Assembly (NCBI GenBank): GCA_027482995.1
Contig: JAIXVM010000172.1
Coordinates: 1-35,087 of the forward strand
Direction: 5' to 3'
DNA length: 35,087 bases
Source of the DNA: Hyphomonadaceae bacterium
Lineage (GTDB): Bacteria; Pseudomonadota; Alphaproteobacteria; Caulobacterales; Hyphomonadaceae
The position numbers were made by a program, and so were the translations under genes. The notes beneath the pieces were generated by a model, which was not told the origin of the DNA, made no database searches, and worked only from the letters and a program-made list of their open reading frames with translations. Position 1 is the first letter of the stretch. Each line of letters begins with the position of its first letter. Shown here piece by piece: positions 1-9,820 of this stretch.

Positions 1-1771
1 CGAGCGTGTCGCCGCGCGTGACGGCGGCGCCGGGGGTAGCCAGTACACTCAGCACCTTGCCGGGCATCGGGGCCTTCACGACATCCCCGCCAAGGGCTGC
101 GTCGGCATCCGCTGTGTATTCAGGTACGGTGACGAGGAACGTGTCGCCGCCTGTGGTGACGGCGTAGCGGCGCGGCGTGAGATCGGTGACAAGCGGGAAC
201 GGTGTATCGTCCGTTTGCGGCGCATCAGCTTCGATGAGTTGGGCAGCAGCATCGGCCGCCAGCAGGACCGTGCGGCGGGGCGCGGCGTTGAGGCGGAAGC
301 CGTCGTGCAGGTCCCAAGGTGAGACGGCGCCCTCGTCATCCAGCAGGAGCGTTGCCACGGCCGAGAGCGAGGCGGCGCGGTGGGCATCTGGCACTGCGGC
401 GAGCGCGTCGAGGTTTTCGCCGATCCAGTTGACGTGGTGCGTTCCGCTCGTGAATTCGTCCGACAGGGCGCAGCGGCGCAGGAAACCCGCATTTGAAGGC
501 ACACCGGCGAGTTGGGTATGGGCGAGCGTATCTGTCAGGCGCTCAAGTGCGGCGTCACGGGTTTCACCGTGCACGATCAGTTTGGCGATCATCGAGTCGT
601 AGTTCGAGGGCACGCGGTCACCGGACTCGAAGCCGGCGTCCCAGCGGAGCGACTCGCCGTCCGGCTCTTCGAGGAGGCCGAATTCGAGGATGAGACCGGC
701 GCCGGGGCGGAAGCCTTCGGCCGGATCTTCAGCGCAGATTCGGGCCTCGAAGGCGTGGCCGGTGAGCTTGATGTCTTTCTGCTTCAGCGGGAGTTTTCCG
801 CCGGAGGCGACGGTGAGCTGCCATTCGACAAGATCCGTGCCGGTGATGGCTTCCGTGACAGGGTGCTCGACCTGAAGACGGGTGTTCATTTCGAGGAACC
901 AGAACGTGTCCAGCGCGAGCGGCTTTGATCCGTCCACGATAAATTCGACGGTGCCGGCGCCCTGATAACCCACGGCCTTCGCAAGTTTCACGGCGGCGTC
1001 GGTCATGGCCTTGCGAACGGCTTCGGGCATGCCGGGGGCTGGCGCTTCCTCAATGACTTTCTGGCGGCGGCGCTGGAGGGAGCAGTCGCGTTCGAACAGG
1101 TGGACGACATTGCCATGCTGATCGCCGAAGACCTGCACTTCGATGTGGCGGGGACGCTCGACGAGTTTTTCGAGCATGACGCGGCCATCACCGAAGCTGG
1201 ATTCTGCTTCGCGCACGGCGCTGGTAAGTTCGGATTCGAGGTCTGCGGCGCGTGAGACCTGACGGATGCCCCTGCCCCCGCCGCCGGCGACAGCCTTGAT
1301 CAGGAGCGGGTAGCCGACGGTCTCGGCGGCTTTGGTCAGTGTGCTGATGTCCTGCGCTTCACCGCGGTAACCCGGCAAGACCGGAACGCCGGCGTCCTCC
1401 GCGATACGCTTGGCTTCGTCCTTCGGGCCCATGGAGCGGATGGCGGCAGGCGGCGGGCCGACCCAGGCGAGCCCGGCGGCGATGACGGCTTCGGCGAAGC
1501 CAGCGTTCTCGGACAGGAAGCCGTAGCCGGGGTGGATGGCGTTGGCGCCGGTCTGGGCGGCGGCAGCGAGGATTGCGTCGATGCGCAGGTAGCTTTCGGC
1601 GGCGGGGGCGGCGCCGATATGGACGGCTTCATCGGCCTCGCGCACGTGCATCGCGGCGCGGTCCGCGTCCGAATAGACGGCGACGGTGGCGATGCCGAGA
1701 CGGCGGCAGGTGCGGAAGATCCGGACGGCGATCTCACCCCGGTTCGCGACGAGGAGTTTAGTGATTTTCAC
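1..1771 (-). CDS. mccA: Methylcrotonyl-CoA carboxylase biotin-containing (alpha) subunit, partial: C-terminus cut by the window start inside the biotinyl domain
   Basis: Minus-strand frame from GTG 1771 reads VKITKLLVANRGEIAVRIFRTCRRLG..., has AGGGGRGIR and LEMNTRLQVEHPVTEAITGTDLV, and reaches the biotinyl-domain start VKAPMPGKVLSV at the window edge. Absent from the ORF track because the frame runs off the window. Pairs with mccB at 6223-7830. Confidence 0.9.
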   Translation of the reverse strand, partial: MKITKLLVANRGEIAVRIFRTCRRLGIATVAVYSDADRAAMHVREADEAVHIGAAPAAESYLRIDAILAAAAQTGANAIHPGYGFLSENAGFAEAVIAAGLAWVGPPPAAIRSMGPKDEAKRIAEDAGVPVLPGYRGEAQDISTLTKAAETVGYPLLIKAVAGGGGRGIRQVSRAADLESELTSAVREAESSFGDGRVMLEKLVERPRHIEVQVFGDQHGNVVHLFERDCSLQRRRQKVIEEAPAPGMPEAVRKAMTDAAVKLAKAVGYQGAGTVEFIVDGSKPLALDTFWFLEMNTRLQVEHPVTEAITGTDLVEWQLTVASGGKLPLKQKDIKLTGHAFEARICAEDPAEGFRPGAGLILEFGLLEEPDGESLRWDAGFESGDRVPSNYDSMIAKLIVHGETRDAALERLTDTLAHTQLAGVPSNAGFLRRCALSDEFTSGTHHVNWIGENLDALAAVPDAHRAASLSAVATLLLDDEGAVSPWDLHDGFRLNAAPRRTVLLAADAAAQLIEADAPQTDDTPFPLVTDLTPRRYAVTTGGDTFLVTVPEYTADADAALGGDVVKAPMPGKVLSVLATPGAAVTRGDTL

Positions 1772-2638
1772 TGTTTTGCCTCCCGGCGCCCGGTGCACGG
1801 TGGCGACCAGGACGAAACTGATGATCACCAGCAGATACCATGATCCGAGCTTGGAGAAAGAGACCATCTCCCAGCCGTCTTCCTGGCCCGGATAGGACCA
1901 GGCGCGGGCGAAGGTGGCGAGGTTTTCGGCAAACCAGATGAAGAGGGCCACCAGGAAGAAGCCGACGAGCAGCGGCATGGGCCGGTGGACTTCGTCCGGG
2001 CGGAACCAGACGACGGTGCGCAGGTAGATCAGCGCGGTGGCGGCGAAGAGGCCGAGGCGGATGTCGACCGTCCAATGGTGGGCGAAGAAGTTCACATAGA
2101 CGGCGGCGGCGAGCAGGCCCTGCAGCCAAAGGGGCGGGAAGCGGTCGAACCGGAACTCGAAGATGCGCCAGACGCGGGCGAGATATGAGCCGACGGCGGC
2201 GTACATGAAGCCCGAGAAGAGCGGGACGGCACCGATGCGCAGGAAGCTGTCTTCGGGGTAGATCCAGCTGCCGGCCTGCGTCTTGAACAGCTCCATGATG
2301 GTGCCGACGATGTGGAAGACGAAGATGACGCGCGCCTCCTCCCAGGTTTCGAGACCGGAGAGGATCAGCAGGCCCTGGAGGGACAGCGCAGCGATGACCA
2401 GAAAGTCGTAGCGCGAAAGCGGCGCGTCGTCGGGGTAGAACAGGTGCGTCATCAGGAGGAGCGAAAGCATCGCGCCGCCGAAGATGCAGGCCCAGGCCTG
2501 CTTGATGCCGAAGCTGAAGAACTCGAACAGGCCGAGCGACCAGGGGCCCTTTACCCAGCGGGCGCGAAAGGCTTCCCGATCGGCGTGAAGACGGTCGCGG
2601 ATGCGCGTGGCGGCGGAGGGCGATTGGGTCATCGCCAT
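1772..2638 (-). CDS. DUF817-family integral membrane protein, in frame with and continuous into mccA (no stop codon between them)
   Basis: ATG 2638 reads MAMTQSPSAATRIRDRLHADREAFRARWVKGPWSLGLFEFFSFGIKQAWACIFGGAMLSLLLMTHLF... to ...KLGSWYLLVIISFVLVATVHRAPGGKT-VKITKLLVANRGEI. Read codon by codon from 2638 to 1771: no in-frame stop. Confidence 0.8.
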
Positions 2639-2764
2639 TCGGGATGACGGGGTTTCCGGGCTGAAACAAGGCCGGGAGCGGCCGGGACCGGTATGATTTT
2701 GAGGCTATGTCAGGCCCGGCGGATGGCGTAAGCATAGGCTTCGGCCAAGCAACGGGGGACTCCG

Positions 2765-3133
2765 ATGGCTTACAATTCAGGCGTGCAGCTCAGCGGCCTT
2801 GCCGGCATCATCGGTGCGGGCGTCGGCGGTTATCTCGGTTATAATCAGGCGGCAGAGATCGGCATGGACCCCGTGCAGGGCGCGTTGATCCTTGGCGGGA
2901 TCGGGCTTGTGGTGGCCAGTCTTGGGTCGTTCGTGCTCAAATCGGCGATGCAGTTTGTCATCTACCTCATCCTGTTCGGCGTGCTGGCCTACTTCTTCCG
3001 CGACCAGATCGAGGCGTTGACAGGGATCGATCCGGTCTCGGCGGTGTACAACACGCTCGAGAGCTGGGGCTTGCCTGTGGGCTCGATCCCGGGCGCCGAA
3101 GACGTCGCGAACCGGACCCCGGCAGAGCAGTAG
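2765..3133 (+). CDS. Small Gly-rich membrane protein of unknown function
   Basis: 122-aa ORF with Gly-rich hydrophobic segments (LAGIIGAGVGGYLGY, GALILGGIGLVVASLGSFVL, FVIYLILFGVLAYFF); no recognised domain. Confidence 0.7.
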   Translation: MAYNSGVQLSGLAGIIGAGVGGYLGYNQAAEIGMDPVQGALILGGIGLVVASLGSFVLKSAMQFVIYLILFGVLAYFFRDQIEALTGIDPVSAVYNTLESWGLPVGSIPGAEDVANRTPAEQ

Positions 3134-3136
3134 GCC

Positions 3137-3937
3137 TTACGCTTTCCAGCTGGGCGCGCGCTTTTCGAGGAAGGCGGCGATGCCTTCCTTGCCTTCATCA
3201 GAGGCCCGTCGCGCGGCGATGCGCTTGGCGGTCTTGTGGCCGAGGTCGCGGTCGATTTCCCGTCCGGCAAAGTCGTGCACAAGTTTCTTGGAATCGGCGA
3301 CTGCCCCCGGTGCGGCAGCGAACACAAGCTTGGCGATATGTTCTTCGAGTTCGGCCATTTCATCCGCCGTCTGAGCGACATAATGCACGAGCCCCATGCG
3401 TTCGGCGTAGGCAGCGTCAAATGACTCCGCCGTGACGAACAGCGCGCGGGCCCAGCGGGGACCGATGGCGTTGATCACGAACGGGCTGATCGTGGCAGGC
3501 GTCAGGCCGAGGCGGACTTCGGAGAAGCGGAAGCTGGTATTCGCCATGGCAATGGCAACGTCGCACGCCGCAACGAGCCCTGCCCCGCCGCCCATCGCCG
3601 TGCCGTGCACAAGCGCGAGGGTCATCTGGGGCATTTCGTTGAGCCTCTGGAGCATCTCGGCGAGGCGCACGGCATCGGCCTCATTGTCTTCGCGCGATTG
3701 GGTGGAGGCGTGCTTCATCCAGGTCAGGTCAGCGCCGGCGGAGAAGGACGGGCCCTCGCCGCGCAGGATCATCATGCGGATCGAGGTCTGGTCGGCGATC
3801 ATCTCGAACACGTCGGTGAGTTCGGCGATGAGTTCGGCGTTGAAGGCGTTGTGAACGTCCGGCCGGTTCAGTGTGACGACGGCGACGCCATCACGCGTCG
3901 CATCGAACTTGATGAGGTCATATTCGGAATCGCGCAT
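3137..3937 (-). CDS. Enoyl-CoA hydratase/isomerase family protein, probably methylglutaconyl-CoA hydratase from context
   Basis: Crotonase fold motifs VVTLNRPDVHNAFNAELIAEL, GEGPSFSAGADLTWMK, GTAMGGGAGLVAACDVAIA; lies between MCC subunit genes. Confidence 0.88.
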   Translation of the reverse strand: MRDSEYDLIKFDATRDGVAVVTLNRPDVHNAFNAELIAELTDVFEMIADQTSIRMMILRGEGPSFSAGADLTWMKHASTQSREDNEADAVRLAEMLQRLNEMPQMTLALVHGTAMGGGAGLVAACDVAIAMANTSFRFSEVRLGLTPATISPFVINAIGPRWARALFVTAESFDAAYAERMGLVHYVAQTADEMAELEEHIAKLVFAAAPGAVADSKKLVHDFAGREIDRDLGHKTAKRIAARRASDEGKEGIAAFLEKRAPSWKA

Positions 3938-3948
3938 GGGGGTTCCTC

Positions 3949-4989
3949 TCAGGGGGGATCTTTGGCGGCCACCTTGCGGTAGTGGCTCGACGGGCGCAAG
4001 GCGGGCTTCTCGACGAGATGCCAGAGCACGAAGCTCGCGAGAATGACCAGCACGGCTGCGAGCGAGAAGAAGGCTGGGGCGCCCAGCACGGACAGGAGCC
4101 CGGCGGCGAGCAAGGCCTGCAGGATCGGAAAGTGCGTGATGTAGAGACCGTAGGAGATGTCGCCGAACCGGGCCGCGTTGAGGGCGGGACCGGGCGCGAA
4201 GGCAATGGCGGCGATGAGGCCGGAAAGCGCGAAGGCACGCAGCGGGTCAAGCATCGGATACATCAGCGAGGCCGCCACGAGCACCATGCCGGCTAGGCCG
4301 AGCGCGCGCCATCGGCGGCGCAGCTGGGGCTCGCATTTCCAGAGCGCGATTCCCATGGCGAAGAAGGCCAGCTGACCCGGAAGCTGGCGCGCAAGCGACT
4401 CGCCGAGCTTGCCCTCGACGGCGAGCGGCAGGACATAGGTCCAGGCTTCTGCGAATATGTAGAATGCAATCACCGCGAGCCACCAGAGGCGGCCGAGCCT
4501 GTTCAGCACAAGGAAGATCAGCGGGAGGATCATGTAGAACATGACCTCGATCTTCAAGGTCCAGAGGGCGCCGTTGACTTCGGTCAATCGGTTGGACTCG
4601 AACAGCCCGGGGAGATTGGGCGCGAAGAAGTTCAGGAAGGTGAGATTGGCCGCAAGATAGGCCAGCACACCTAGCGTATCGCCGGTGAGCGCGAAGCTGA
4701 CGAACGCGGGTATGACGATAACGACGGCATAGGCAGGATAGAGCCGGCGCAGGCGCTTGCCGGCGTAGTCTTTCCAGTTCGAAGACCGATCATAGGAACC
4801 CGCGACGAGTGCGCCGGAGACGATGAAGAAGCCCTGGATGCAGATCTCGGCAAATTGCGCGAAGGCACATTCCAGAGGGCCTTTGGGGTCGACGCCCGCG
4901 AGCACGACGGCATGGTACACAAATACGCCTGAGGCCAGAATGAGCCGGATCAGGTCGAATCGGTTCTGCTGTGAAGCTGGCAGGTTCAA
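3949..4989 (-). CDS. Acyltransferase family 3 (OafA/YrhL-like) membrane protein
   Basis: NRFDLIRLILASGVFVYHAVVLAG (conserved R...H), many TM segments, ...YGLYITHFPIL. Confidence 0.88.
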   Translation of the reverse strand: MNLPASQQNRFDLIRLILASGVFVYHAVVLAGVDPKGPLECAFAQFAEICIQGFFIVSGALVAGSYDRSSNWKDYAGKRLRRLYPAYAVVIVIPAFVSFALTGDTLGVLAYLAANLTFLNFFAPNLPGLFESNRLTEVNGALWTLKIEVMFYMILPLIFLVLNRLGRLWWLAVIAFYIFAEAWTYVLPLAVEGKLGESLARQLPGQLAFFAMGIALWKCEPQLRRRWRALGLAGMVLVAASLMYPMLDPLRAFALSGLIAAIAFAPGPALNAARFGDISYGLYITHFPILQALLAAGLLSVLGAPAFFSLAAVLVILASFVLWHLVEKPALRPSSHYRKVAAKDPP

Positions 4990-5082
4990 AGTCCGGTGGT
5001 CCCCGCAACACCATGTTGCGCACCCCGCTTAACAGGCTGCGCGCGGTTCGCGAAGCACCCAGACGCTGCGGATTGCCGCATG

Positions 5083-5115
5083 CCAAAACGGCCCCCATGC
5101 TGGAGCATGGGGGCC
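5083..5115 (-). terminator. Rho-independent terminator for the EF-hand gene
   Basis: Perfect 11-bp inverted repeat ggcccccatgc-tgga-gcatgggggcc (5090-5115), followed on the minus strand by GTTTTGG. Confidence 0.75.
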
Positions 5116-5146
5116 GCGCGCCGAGGGACGTTGCGTCCTGCAGGAA

Positions 5147-5434
5147 TTACGATTCCGGCGTGGTCTTGTCCTTGGACTTGCTCCAGGCGGCTTTGGCGGC
5201 CGTGTATTCTGCATCGGTCACGGCGCCGTCGGCGTTCGTGTCGATTTTGGTGAACTTGGCCTCGGCTTCGGCCGCCGTCGTCTTGCCGTCAGCGGTCTTG
5301 GCCGCAACGTATTCGGCCTTGCTCACCTGCCCGTTCGAATCGGTATCGTAGGACGCTAGACCTGCCTTTTCACCGGCATGGGCGGTCAATGCAGCTGCGA
5401 AAAGTCCGGCTGCGAGGATGGATGTGCGTTTCAT
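5147..5434 (-). CDS. Secreted EF-hand calcium-binding protein
   Basis: Likely start at Met5 of ORF 5147-5446. Signal peptide MKRTSILAAGLFAAALTAHA; two EF-hand loops DTDSNGQVSKAE and DTNADGAVTDAE. Confidence 0.85.
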   Translation of the reverse strand: MKRTSILAAGLFAAALTAHAGEKAGLASYDTDSNGQVSKAEYVAAKTADGKTTAAEAEAKFTKIDTNADGAVTDAEYTAAKAAWSKSKDKTTPES

Positions 5435-5651
5435 GGCTGTCTCCATTTTTCATCGCCGCGTTATGTCGCGACAAGGGGCAATGTAGGCGCTAGATCCGCA
5501 TTTTGGTGTGAAAACACGTTCACGACAGACTTTACATCATGGCGGCGGAAATGCGGCAAAGTCGCCTCCCGGTTCCGCAATATCGTTTTATCCTTAGACG
5601 GATGAACTTGCGACAGCGGAGCAACCTTTCACAGATTTAACATCGGGCGGC

Positions 5652-5676
5652 GGAACATCCGGACAAGGAAGGCGTT
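5652..5676 (+). promoter_or_regulatory. Candidate EcfG (alphaproteobacterial general stress sigma factor) promoter
   Basis: ggaac (5652-5656)-N16-cgtt (5673-5676), matching GGAAC-N16/17-CGTT, 30 nt before the ATG of a PPOX-type stress protein. Confidence 0.65.
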
Positions 5677-5705
5677 TAGGGGCCGAGCCATCAGAGGAAC
5701 TGATC

Positions 5706-6200
5706 ATGACCGACCTGAAGAAGTTTGAAGAAAACCCGCAACGCCATTTGCTGGAAGAGATCAAGGGCGCACGCTGTGTGATGCTCGGCTCGCCGTCGCA
5801 TGACGCGCACATGCAACCGATGGCACCCCAAGTGGATGTCGACGCGGGCGTGATCTACTTCTACTCAGACAATACGAGCGAGCTCGGCCGCTCAATCCTG
5901 ACCGAACCGGGCACCGTGCACATGTGCCATATCAGCAACGACTATCAGGCCTGCGTCAAAGGCAAGCTGTCGCCGCACGGCGACCTTGCGACGGTGGACA
6001 AGTTCTGGAACCCGATGGTGGCCGCGTGGTATCCGGGCGGCAAGACGGATCCCAAGCTGATGATGCTGAAGTTCGAACCGCAGGACGCCAATGTCTGGGC
6101 GTCCGACAAGTCGATGCTGGGCGTCCTGTTTGAAGTGGCGAAAGCAAACCTGACCGGGAAAGCGCCGGACTTGGGTAAATCGAAAGCGATCCAGCTTTAG
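5706..6200 (+). CDS. Pyridoxamine 5'-phosphate oxidase-related (general stress protein 26-like) protein
   Basis: MTDLKKFEENPQRHLLEEIKGARCVMLGSPSHDAHMQPMAPQVDVDAGVIYFYSDNTSEL...: split-barrel FMN-binding architecture; RBS-like agaggaac before ATG. Confidence 0.85.
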   Translation: MTDLKKFEENPQRHLLEEIKGARCVMLGSPSHDAHMQPMAPQVDVDAGVIYFYSDNTSELGRSILTEPGTVHMCHISNDYQACVKGKLSPHGDLATVDKFWNPMVAAWYPGGKTDPKLMMLKFEPQDANVWASDKSMLGVLFEVAKANLTGKAPDLGKSKAIQL

Positions 6201-6222
6201 GCAAAGCCTCGCGGGCTGGGCC

Positions 6223-7830
<1,608 letters not shown>

Positions 7831-7919
7831 GCGGTTATCCTTAACGACTCGGTCGAGGATTACCGCCCGCTCACGCGCATGTCACCGGTTCGGTAACGCA
7901 TTTATGGTAAACCGGGCGC

Positions 7920-9731
7920 ATGGATGGCTTTCAAACCCCTACGAGAACGCGCAAGGAACGGGTCATGAGGATCCCTCCCAATCCCGATCTGAAGACGATT
8001 CCCCTGCTCAAGGATGTCTCGCAGCGGGCGATGCGCTCTGCCGGGAAAGAAGCGCGCTGGTTTTCCCTGCCCGCCGGTCAGCCGCTGTTCCTTGCAGGCG
8101 AGATCGCCGACTCGATCTTCTTTGTCGTGTCGGGATCCCTGGGCGCATTTGGCGCCGGCAATGAGTTCATCGGCCATATCCGGCCGGGCGAGCCCGTCGG
8201 CGAAATGGCGCTCTTCCTGGGCGGGACGGACCTCAACGGCGACGGGATTATCGAGAACAAGCCGCATACCGGATCGGTCTACGCACTGCGTGACTCCGAA
8301 GTCGTCGCGCTATCCCGGACGGGCTGGAACAGGCTTGTAAAGTCCGAGCCGGAATTGCTGGAAGGCATGATCCGCATCATTCTCCGGCGCCTTGGCCGGA
8401 CCGGCAAGCGGGACCTCGCCACGCTGCCGAAAGTCTACACGCTGCTCGCCACGTCGCCGACCATCGACCTGCGTCACCGGGCCCGGGCGCTGCGCGAGTC
8501 GCTGATGAAGTTTGGCCAGAAGGTTGCCATCATCGACGAAATCCAGGGCGACGAAAAACCGGCCGCATTCTTCGACGAACTCGAACAAAACAACGATACC
8601 GTGATCCTGATCGCGGCGATTGGCGACAGTTCCTGGTTCCGGCTCGCGACGCGGCAGGCGGACCGTATCTGGGTGCTCGCCCGCGGCGATGCACGCCCGT
8701 CCGTGCCGTTGATGCCGGAAGAGAGCTCGCCGGCTCAGCGGCTGAAACTTGTCGATGTCCTCCTGCTTCATCCGGGTACGGAGCGGCGTGCAGCCGGTCC
8801 GGAAGAATGGCGTTCAGCCGCCGGAGCGCAGCGTGTGTTCCACTGGTACGGCGATGACCAATCCGATGCGATGCGCCTTGCGCGCGTCATGGCCGGGCGA
8901 TCCGTCGGGATTGTGCTTTCGGGCGGCGGGGCGCGTGCCTACAGCCATATCGGCGCGATCCGCGCGATCCGCGAAAAAGGTATCCCGATCGACTTCTGCG
9001 GCGGCGCCTCGATGGGCGCGGTACTGGCGGCGTGCGTGGCCATGGGCTGGAGCGATTCCGAGATCGACCGGCGCATCCGCAAGGCTTTTGTCGAGTCGAG
9101 CCCGCTCGGCGACTATACCTTGCCGGTGGTCGGAATGGTGAAAGGCAAGCGTGTCAACGCGCGCCTCCAGGAACATTTCGGCGAGACCGATATCAGCGAT
9201 CTGAAGATCCCGTTCTACGCGCTGTCCACGAACCTGACTTCCGGTCACGTCCATATCCATCGTTCCGGCAGCCTCCGGCAAGCCCTGCGGGCGACCATCT
9301 CCCTGCCCGGCATCCTTCCGCCGGTTGTGGAGGGCGAGGACATCCTCGTGGATGGCGGCGTGCTCGACAACTTCCCCGTCGAGACGATGCGAGATAGCCA
9401 TCAGGGCTTCGTGATTGGTTCGGACGTCTCGGGCCAACCGGAAGGGCTCAACCGCGAAGAGTTTGCCCGGCCGCTCAACTTCTTCCAGTGGGTGGCGCGC
9501 AACGGGTTCTCCCAGCCGCCCCCGATCGCCGGCCTGCTGATGCGCGCCGCCACGGTGCGCAACGACCCGCGTCTCGGCCGCGACCTGGCAGATGTGGTGA
9601 TCCTTCCGGATCTGCCCGGCATCGAGCTGCGCGACTGGACGGCCTATGACGATGCGGTAGAGGCCGGCTACGTGGCCGCCAAGATCGCCCTGGAGTCGAG
9701 CGACCTTCCCGCGCTCTGCTGCCCCGCCTGA
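7920..9731 (+). CDS. Patatin-like phospholipase (NTE/RssA type) with N-terminal cyclic-nucleotide-binding-like domain
   Basis: Start may be 7920 or the downstream ATG 7965. cNMP domain QPLFLAGEIADSIFFVVSGSL...PGEPVGEMALF; patatin motifs GGGARAYSHIGAIRAI, GGASMGAV (GxSxG) and VDGGVLDNFP (DG[GA]). Confidence 0.92.
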   Translation: MDGFQTPTRTRKERVMRIPPNPDLKTIPLLKDVSQRAMRSAGKEARWFSLPAGQPLFLAGEIADSIFFVVSGSLGAFGAGNEFIGHIRPGEPVGEMALFLGGTDLNGDGIIENKPHTGSVYALRDSEVVALSRTGWNRLVKSEPELLEGMIRIILRRLGRTGKRDLATLPKVYTLLATSPTIDLRHRARALRESLMKFGQKVAIIDEIQGDEKPAAFFDELEQNNDTVILIAAIGDSSWFRLATRQADRIWVLARGDARPSVPLMPEESSPAQRLKLVDVLLLHPGTERRAAGPEEWRSAAGAQRVFHWYGDDQSDAMRLARVMAGRSVGIVLSGGGARAYSHIGAIRAIREKGIPIDFCGGASMGAVLAACVAMGWSDSEIDRRIRKAFVESSPLGDYTLPVVGMVKGKRVNARLQEHFGETDISDLKIPFYALSTNLTSGHVHIHRSGSLRQALRATISLPGILPPVVEGEDILVDGGVLDNFPVETMRDSHQGFVIGSDVSGQPEGLNREEFARPLNFFQWVARNGFSQPPPIAGLLMRAATVRNDPRLGRDLADVVILPDLPGIELRDWTAYDDAVEAGYVAAKIALESSDLPALCCPA

Positions 9732-9820
9732 AGGCCAAACTGTAGTAATCTCAACAGAGCCTTAAGCATGTCGGGGCTAGATTCTCCGTTAAACTACCAG
9801 TTTTCGGGAGGTTTACGGCC

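Noticed and set aside
1758-2735. 325-aa minus-strand ORF listed in the track
   Set aside because: Low-complexity Arg/Pro/His-rich translation typical of an off-frame read in high-GC DNA; the neighbouring frame encodes a recognisable DUF817 protein over the same span.
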